Part shown: one piece after another, positions 14,082 through 17,182 of the stretch | How the letters are laid out: each line of letters opens with the position of its first letter | How positions within the stretch are numbered: the stretch's first letter is position 1 | DNA from: DAOLOF01 sp964463605 | GTDB lineage: Bacteria > Patescibacteriota > Microgenomatia > UBA1400 > PJMF01 | Assembly (NCBI GenBank): GCA_964463605.1 | Contig: CAYXBZ010000017.1 | Span: forward strand, 1 to 17,182 | Length of the DNA: 17,182 nt | Direction of reading: 5' to 3' | Program-made: the position numbers and the translations under genes | Notes under the pieces: generated by a model | Seen by the model: the letters and a program-made list of their open reading frames with translations, nothing else | Told to the model about the DNA's origin: nothing | The model's database searches: none

Positions 14082-14764
14082 GAGTGTTGCTCTTTACCAA
14101 ACTTGTATCCGAAACCACGGACGGTATGAATCAATGGATCTTCTTGAGGAAATGCTTGGTCAATTTTCGTTCTTAGATAGCCTAAGTACACTTGAGCAGT
14201 ATTTGGCAGTACATCGCTTTCATAACTCCATACTTGTTGAGTAAGTTGTTCTTTACTTAAAATTTGTCTCTGGTGACGCATCAAAAATTCAAGTAGGGCA
14301 AACTCACGCTTGCTGAGATTGATCGCTTTACCAGCCCTTTCCACTTCAAAGCTAACGGTATTTAGAGATAGAGAACCTTCAGTTAAAATCTCATCAATTA
14401 TTTTGGATGGCCTTCGAGATAACGCGTTAATTCTCGCCAACAGTTCTATAAACGAAAAGGGTTTCCCTAAGTAATCATCAGCTCCCGCATTTAAACCTTC
14501 AACTCGATCCCCAACCTCTGTCTTGGCCGTCAGCATAATAATAGGAGTATTTTTTTTTGCTTGTCGAAGCTGACGACAAATATCAATGCCACTTAATTTT
14601 GGTAGCATTCGGTCAAGAATAATCAGTTCGTAGGGTTCAGTACCGGCAAGATCAAAACCCTCCTCTCCATTGAAGGCTAAGTCAACACTGTGAGCTCTCA
14701 GCTCTAGACCCTTTTTAATATACTGAGCAACTCGTTTTTCGTCCTCAATAACAAGAATTTTCAT
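14078..14764 (-). CDS. OmpR/PhoB-family response regulator
   Basis: Partner of the downstream kinase, 228 residues. The receiver domain has the acidic pocket (E7, D8, E9), phospho-acceptor D51 in ILDRMLP, the MLTAK threonine and the conserved lysine in YLGKPFSF. The C-terminal winged-helix DNA-binding domain shows LSKREFALLEFLMRHQ, SKEQLTQQVW and YLRTKID...IHTVRGFGYKF. This class usually binds tandem direct repeats about one helical turn apart. Such repeats lie just upstream of this gene (14842-14860) and near two other promoters in the window. The true targets are unproven. No clear Shine-Dalgarno site. Confidence 0.95.
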   Translation of the reverse strand: MKILVIEDEKRVAQYIKKGLELRAHSVDLAFNGEEGFDLAGTEPYELIILDRMLPKLSGIDICRQLRQAKKNTPIIMLTAKTEVGDRVEGLNAGADDYLGKPFSFIELLARINALSRRPSKIIDEILTEGSLSLNTVSFEVERAGKAINLSKREFALLEFLMRHQRQILSKEQLTQQVWSYESDVLPNTAQVYLGYLRTKIDQAFPQEDPLIHTVRGFGYKFGKEQHS

Positions 14765-14827
14765 GATACATTTTCATTATTGCGCTATTTGATCACTTCA
14801 GTCCTATATCCACCAGTTCTAAATCTA

Positions 14828-14871
14828 ATTATAGATTCTTAGTTGAGAATTTGTTGAGAAAAACTTAAGAT
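14828..14871 (-). promoter_or_regulatory. Direct-repeat activator box and -10 of the two-component operon
   Basis: Toward the gene: TTCTCAAC (14860-14853), AAA, TTCTCAAC (14849-14842), eight bases, then a consensus TATAAT (14833-14828). A weaker third half-site ATCTTAAG (14871-14864) continues the 11-base period upstream. The repeats occupy the -35 position, as in pho-box promoters, which suggests positive autoregulation by the regulator encoded here. Confidence 0.55.
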
Positions 14872-14884
14872 CTGCTGAATAAGA

Positions 14885-15286
14885 TCAAAAACTGCCGACG
14901 AATCCCCCAAAAATTAGCATTGCACCAACTGCCATCAGTATTAATGGCATTAGCCACATAGTACCAAAGTTTTTGAGCTGAGCTTTTTGTGGTTCGTTTG
15001 GATCATAAAGAATCTCGATTTGCTGTTCAAGTTGGTACTTCTTTTTGCGATTAGAACCAATATTACCCTGGAAGCTATGTTTTTTCCCCGATTCGTCATT
15101 AAATTCAAGCAGGGGATAATACATTTTGGATTGATGTCCATCACTGTCAGACTCCCATCTCTCAGTTATTTCAATAACTTTAGCCATAGTTTTCACACCA
15201 TTTTTTGCTAAATTTTGGCTTTTCTTGAGTGAAACGTAGCCAAAAATTGTAATGCCAACACCAATGATGATAAGAATTGGATTCAT
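14885..15286 (-). CDS. DUF3592-like membrane protein
   Basis: A 133-residue protein with membrane segments near each end (about 3-20 and 109-129) and a beta-rich middle: AKVIEITERWESDSDG, YYPLLEFNDESGKKHSF, QIEILYDPNEPQKAQLKNF. This arrangement, especially the Y-P-x-x-x-F and V-x-Y-D-P-x-x-P-x-x-A signatures, fits DUF3592, a family of unknown function found in many bacterial envelopes. AAAGAAA precedes the ATG. It lies upstream of the two-component operon on the same strand, but that operon has its own promoter in the 120-base gap. Confidence 0.7.
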   Translation of the reverse strand: MNPILIIIGVGITIFGYVSLKKSQNLAKNGVKTMAKVIEITERWESDSDGHQSKMYYPLLEFNDESGKKHSFQGNIGSNRKKKYQLEQQIEILYDPNEPQKAQLKNFGTMWLMPLILMAVGAMLIFGGFVGSF

Positions 15287-15324
15287 ATTTTCTTTTTAGT
15301 TTTTTATTGATAATTGCTGAAGTA

Positions 15325-15330
15325 ATTATA
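15325..15330 (-). promoter_or_regulatory. -10 box of the DUF3592-like gene
   Basis: A consensus TATAAT on the minus strand overlaps the stop of the GIY-YIG gene. TTGCAA lies 15 bases upstream as a weak -35. It leaves a leader of about 30 bases before the ATG at 15286. Confidence 0.4.
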
Positions 15331-15592
15331 CTCCCAATTTTTGATTTGCAATTAACTGGATCTTTTCCTCACGATTTAATTGCTTAATTTCATATTCAAG
15401 TTGTTGAGCTTCTGATCTGGAGTTGCATTCTTTCGTGTAGCGAAGCGTGATAGGCGATCGACCTCTGGTGTATTTTGCTCCATTGCCCTGATTGTGTTTT
15501 CGCAATCTTGATTCTAAATTGTTGGTACAGCCAGTATAGAGCGTACTATCAGCACATTGAATGATATAAACTTTCCACTTAGGCTTCTTCAT
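15326..15592 (-). CDS. GIY-YIG domain protein, YhbQ/UPF0213-like
   Basis: A single-domain GIY-YIG nuclease-fold protein of 88 residues from the chosen start. VYIIQC...LYTG forms the paired motif, followed by TNNLESRLRKHNQGNGAKYTRGRSPITL and EAQQLEYEIKQLNREEK with the conserved glutamate. The frame is open to an upstream ATG at 15637, but a consensus TATAAT (15614-15609) lies between the two ATGs and family members start close to the VYII strand. I therefore choose the ATG at 15592. Stand-alone members have unclear cellular roles; some show DNA nicking activity. It lies between the cold-shock gene terminator and the DUF3592-like gene. Confidence 0.85.
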   Translation of the reverse strand: MKKPKWKVYIIQCADSTLYTGCTNNLESRLRKHNQGNGAKYTRGRSPITLRYTKECNSRSEAQQLEYEIKQLNREEKIQLIANQKLGV

Positions 15593-15608
15593 AGAATTTT
15601 CAAAACAC

Positions 15609-15639
15609 ATTATAGCGTAAGATTTATTTTTATTCACAA
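15609..15639 (-). promoter_or_regulatory. Promoter of the GIY-YIG gene
   Basis: TATAAT (15614-15609) with TTGTGA (15639-15634) 19 bases upstream, a long spacer. The -35 region merges with the U-tract of the cold-shock terminator. The transcript would start roughly 10 bases before the ATG at 15592. Confidence 0.4.
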
Positions 15640-15664
15640 AAAACCCCGCTTAAAAGCGGGGTTT
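15638..15664 (-). terminator. Intrinsic terminator of the cold-shock gene
   Basis: Perfect 11-bp stem AAACCCCGCTT (15641-15651) / AAGCGGGGTTT (15654-15664). Read on the minus strand, a run of six T's ends the hairpin. It lies 26 bases after the cold-shock stop codon. Confidence 0.88.
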
Positions 15665-15689
15665 AGTTTCACTGTTAGTTTAAGAGTAT

Positions 15690-15938
15690 TTATTCCTCGT
15701 CTGCTAATGTGATGTCAACTGCTTGCATACCTTTGCGACCTTCAGCAATTCTGAATTTCACTCGAGTACCCTCGCGTAGTTGATCAGGACTAATGCCCAT
15801 TAGGTTGTTGGCGTGAGCGAACAAGTCGCCATCTTCACCAGCACCATCTGGAGCAATAAAACCGTATCCCTTAATGGTGTTGAACCATTTAACCGTTCCA
15901 GTTTGAACTGGGGATTGATTTTGATCAATGTTGTCCAT
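15690..15938 (-). CDS. csp: Cold-shock domain protein
   Basis: A small OB-fold RNA/DNA-binding protein, 82 residues from the chosen start. GTVKWFNTIKGYGFI contains RNP1 (KGYGFI). RNP2 is variant: DLFAHANNL where VFVHxSAI is usual. EGTRVKFRI...GMQAVDI closes the fold, and it ends in an acidic tail. The frame is open to an ATG at 15977, but AGGAG lies five bases before the ATG at 15938 and the predicted promoter would start transcription downstream of 15977, so the shorter form is preferred. An N-terminal extension of about a dozen residues (MDNIDQNQSPVQ) precedes the domain. Confidence 0.93.
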   Translation of the reverse strand: MDNIDQNQSPVQTGTVKWFNTIKGYGFIAPDGAGEDGDLFAHANNLMGISPDQLREGTRVKFRIAEGRKGMQAVDITLADEE

Positions 15939-15975
15939 GTGATCTCCTCTCTCTATGAGAACTAATTGGTAACAC

Positions 15976-16005
15976 AAGATAGCTTGTTGGGTGTAGATTT
16001 AACAA
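15976..16005 (-). promoter_or_regulatory. Promoter of the cold-shock gene
   Basis: TTGTTA (16005-16000), 18-base spacer, TATCTT (15981-15976) on the minus strand. It implies a leader of about 30 bases, too short for a CspA-type thermosensor. The rest of the spacer up to 16166 shows only a small ATCAG/CTGAT hairpin (16067-16080). Confidence 0.4.
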
Positions 16006-16166
16006 AGTAGTGAGAAGGTAAATTTAATTCAAGAAGATATAGTTTAAGTTATTGAGTGGTAATTATATCAGGTTTCTGATGGTTGACTAGGGGGAATTGA
16101 TGAGTGGAGAGATATCTTGCTAAGTTAAGGTTTTGAATACAAGTTGATTATTGCTAAAAAAATAAT

Positions 16167-16481
16167 TTAAAACGATTGCAACAAAATAACGTTTTCGCTA
16201 TTAACTCTTTGTCTTTTTCTGACATGATTGTCCCCAGGTGAGCAATTTATCATTATGTAATTTCCCCCCTCTTGTATTACTGGAAAGACATCATTGTATA
16301 AGTTCATGGTCCAATATACTCCAACTATTGTTTTTCCTTCGCAAGGTCCTTCCTTTCTCGTCAGTGAATCATACCTACCATCTCTAATCATTGTTATGAC
16401 CATTTCAACTTTTTGGGCAGCAGATTCGATTAATTGTTCATTTTCATCAAAATGTCTATTTCCACTTTTTCTTTCTGGCAT
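16167..16481 (-). CDS. Hypothetical protein
   Basis: A 104-residue open frame that I do not recognise. The composition looks protein-like: a charged N-terminus with a predicted helix (ENEQLIESAAQKVEMVITMI), then strand-like segments (GKTIVGVYWTMNLY, NYIMINCSPGD) and a basic C-terminal part. It has no signal peptide or membrane segment. There is no Shine-Dalgarno site or clear promoter, and no hairpin terminator after it. It borders the repeat cluster, so it could be a decayed or recently acquired gene. An overlapping plus-strand frame is shorter and looks like a shadow. Confidence 0.4.
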   Translation of the reverse strand: MPERKSGNRHFDENEQLIESAAQKVEMVITMIRDGRYDSLTRKEGPCEGKTIVGVYWTMNLYNDVFPVIQEGGNYIMINCSPGDNHVRKRQRVNSENVILLQSF

Positions 16482-16580
16482 ATTTGTGAATATTTAGCAT
16501 TGATTAATAACTGATGAGGCACAAACAAGTTTTTTCTGTCACTCGAACTTGCTTGACTTCTCATCTCACTTTAAATTTAA

Positions 16581-16620
16581 ATAGTTATGACATTGATCTA
16601 AAGATCAATGTCATAACTAT
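16581..16620. repeat. Perfect 19-bp inverted repeat with 2-bp centre
   Basis: ATAGTTATGACATTGATCT (16581-16599), AA, then its exact reverse complement (16602-16620). It is A/T-rich, unlike the surrounding G+C-richer hairpins, and no T-run follows. It lies between the Shine-Dalgarno-less hypothetical ORF and the repeat cluster. Confidence 0.9.
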
Positions 16621-16712
16621 GCGGAGGTGGTGGGATTTACTGGCTCAGGCTCACTATTAGAAGTTTTTGCATTCGCTTGAGGCAGCATAAGCAGGTTTTC
16701 GCTTACGCTCAA

Positions 16713-16765
16713 ACTTGCTTGACTTCTCATCCCACACCTCGCTCATCGCTTTGTTCTTCGCGGAG
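16713..16765 (+). repeat. 53-bp direct repeat, copy 1
   Basis: Begins ACTTGCTTGACTTCTC and ends CTTCGCGGAG. It matches 17048-17100 at 52 of 53 positions (T versus C in the CTTTG-T/C-TC part). The CACCTCGC and GCGGAGGTG segments can pair to form a hairpin in this copy. Confidence 0.9.
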
Positions 16766-17047
16766 GTGGTGCACTGCTCACATTGCTGCGCAATGTTCCC
16801 AGTATTACTCGGGTTGACTTTGTCAACTCGACGGCAGGATTTCCCGACTCGCTTCACTCCGTGAAGCTCCCGGGATTAACCAGGTGTGCAATATCTATAA
16901 ATATTTTTGCTTTGCTCACTTGGTTAAACTTCTCATCCCACTTTAAATCCAAAATTTGTTGGTGGGATTTACTGCTCGCTTGGTTCTCACCTGCGCTCCC
17001 AGTATAAGCAGGCTCGTGAGAAATCTATATTCACTGTTTGATCACTC

Positions 17048-17100
17048 ACTTGCTTGACTTCTCATCCCACACCTCGCTCATCGCTTTGCTCTTCGCGGAG
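17048..17100 (+). repeat. 53-bp direct repeat, copy 2
   Basis: Second copy of the repeat at 16713-16765 with one substitution. The sequence diverges immediately after GCGGAG. The following 82 bases to the window end contain no gene, terminator or RNA I can identify. Confidence 0.9.
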
Positions 17101-17182
17101 CATGTGGGTCTGGAACCAGTGTGTCCTATAGCCACTTGCACCTTTCAGAGGTAATTGTACAAGAAATGGGACAAATCGGACA

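Larger units (their letters stand above)
16541..17100. repeat. Non-coding cluster of nested inverted and direct repeats
   Basis: About 560 bases with no credible gene, packed with fold-back pairs. Examples: ACATTGC/GCAATGT (16780-16796), CGGGTTGAC/GTCAACTCG (16810-16830), GCTTCAC/GTGAAGC inside TCCCG/CGGGA (16842-16875), TTAACCAGGTG/CACTTGGTTAA (16876-16927, one mismatch). The phrase ACTTCTCATCCCAC, or a close variant, occurs four times (near 16555, 16721, 16928, 17057). GGTGGGATTTACT occurs at 16628 and 16961, in inverse relation to it. The layout suggests repeated units that each fold into a long imperfect hairpin. Open frames here change strand with the hairpins and look spurious. Confidence 0.7.

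Noticed and set aside
16657..17007. Two small overlapping open frames in the repeat cluster
   Set aside because: They run through hairpin repeats on opposite strands, have low-complexity sequence and no start signals.
16541..17100. CRISPR array
   Set aside because: Repeat units are few, unequal in spacing and themselves made of nested hairpins; no cas genes are nearby.
17101..17182. Possible tRNA or gene fragment at the window end
   Set aside because: A CTGG/CCAG mini-hairpin is present but no acceptor, anticodon or T-arm pattern fits, and no frame resembles a known protein.

Overview
The window is AT-rich bacterial chromosome using the standard bacterial code (TGA ends the response-regulator gene, so it is not a recoded UGA lineage). 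Compact genes, short spacers, an rpsI/HU neighbourhood, a fused gamma-alpha 2-oxoacid:ferredoxin oxidoreductase, a secreted lamin-tail-domain protein, an LCP protein and many short envelope proteins suggest a Patescibacteria/CPR organism, perhaps Microgenomates-like. That placement is inference from gene style; no marker was aligned.

Layout. 1-540: 3' part of rpsI and a bidirectional terminator facing the HU gene (minus strand). 966-2184: minus-strand pair encoding a secreted lamin-tail-domain protein and a VanZ-like membrane protein, stop and start overlapping. 2401-5022: korA (gamma-alpha fusion) and korB. 5110-5685: 5-formyl-THF cyclo-ligase, convergent with korB. 5983-11064: probable operon glyA-fhs-folD-LCP, preceded by a structured leader that contains a terminator. 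11202-12368: a secreted helical protein diverging from a multi-spanning membrane protein. 12417-14764: minus-strand OmpR-type regulator, sensor kinase and a dCMP-deaminase-like protein. 14885-15938: DUF3592-like membrane protein, GIY-YIG protein and cold-shock protein. 16167-16481: an unrecognised small ORF. 16541-17100: a hairpin-rich non-coding repeat cluster; the last 80 bases show nothing I can name.

How the genes fit together. GlyA, Fhs, FolD and the cyclo-ligase form a one-carbon set that interconverts serine/glycine, methylene-, methenyl-, 5- and 10-formyl-THF and formate. KorAB links 2-oxoacids to acyl-CoA and reduced ferredoxin. The most interesting signal is regulatory. Three promoters (regulator-kinase operon, secreted helical protein, lamin-tail/VanZ operon) carry two half-sites exactly 11 bp apart, placed 8-9 bp before a -10-like hexamer in the same orientation. 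That is the geometry expected for an OmpR/PhoB-family activator, so these genes may form an autoregulated cell-envelope regulon. Two nearly identical, extremely GC-rich perfect palindromes between genes of the metabolic block are the second striking feature.
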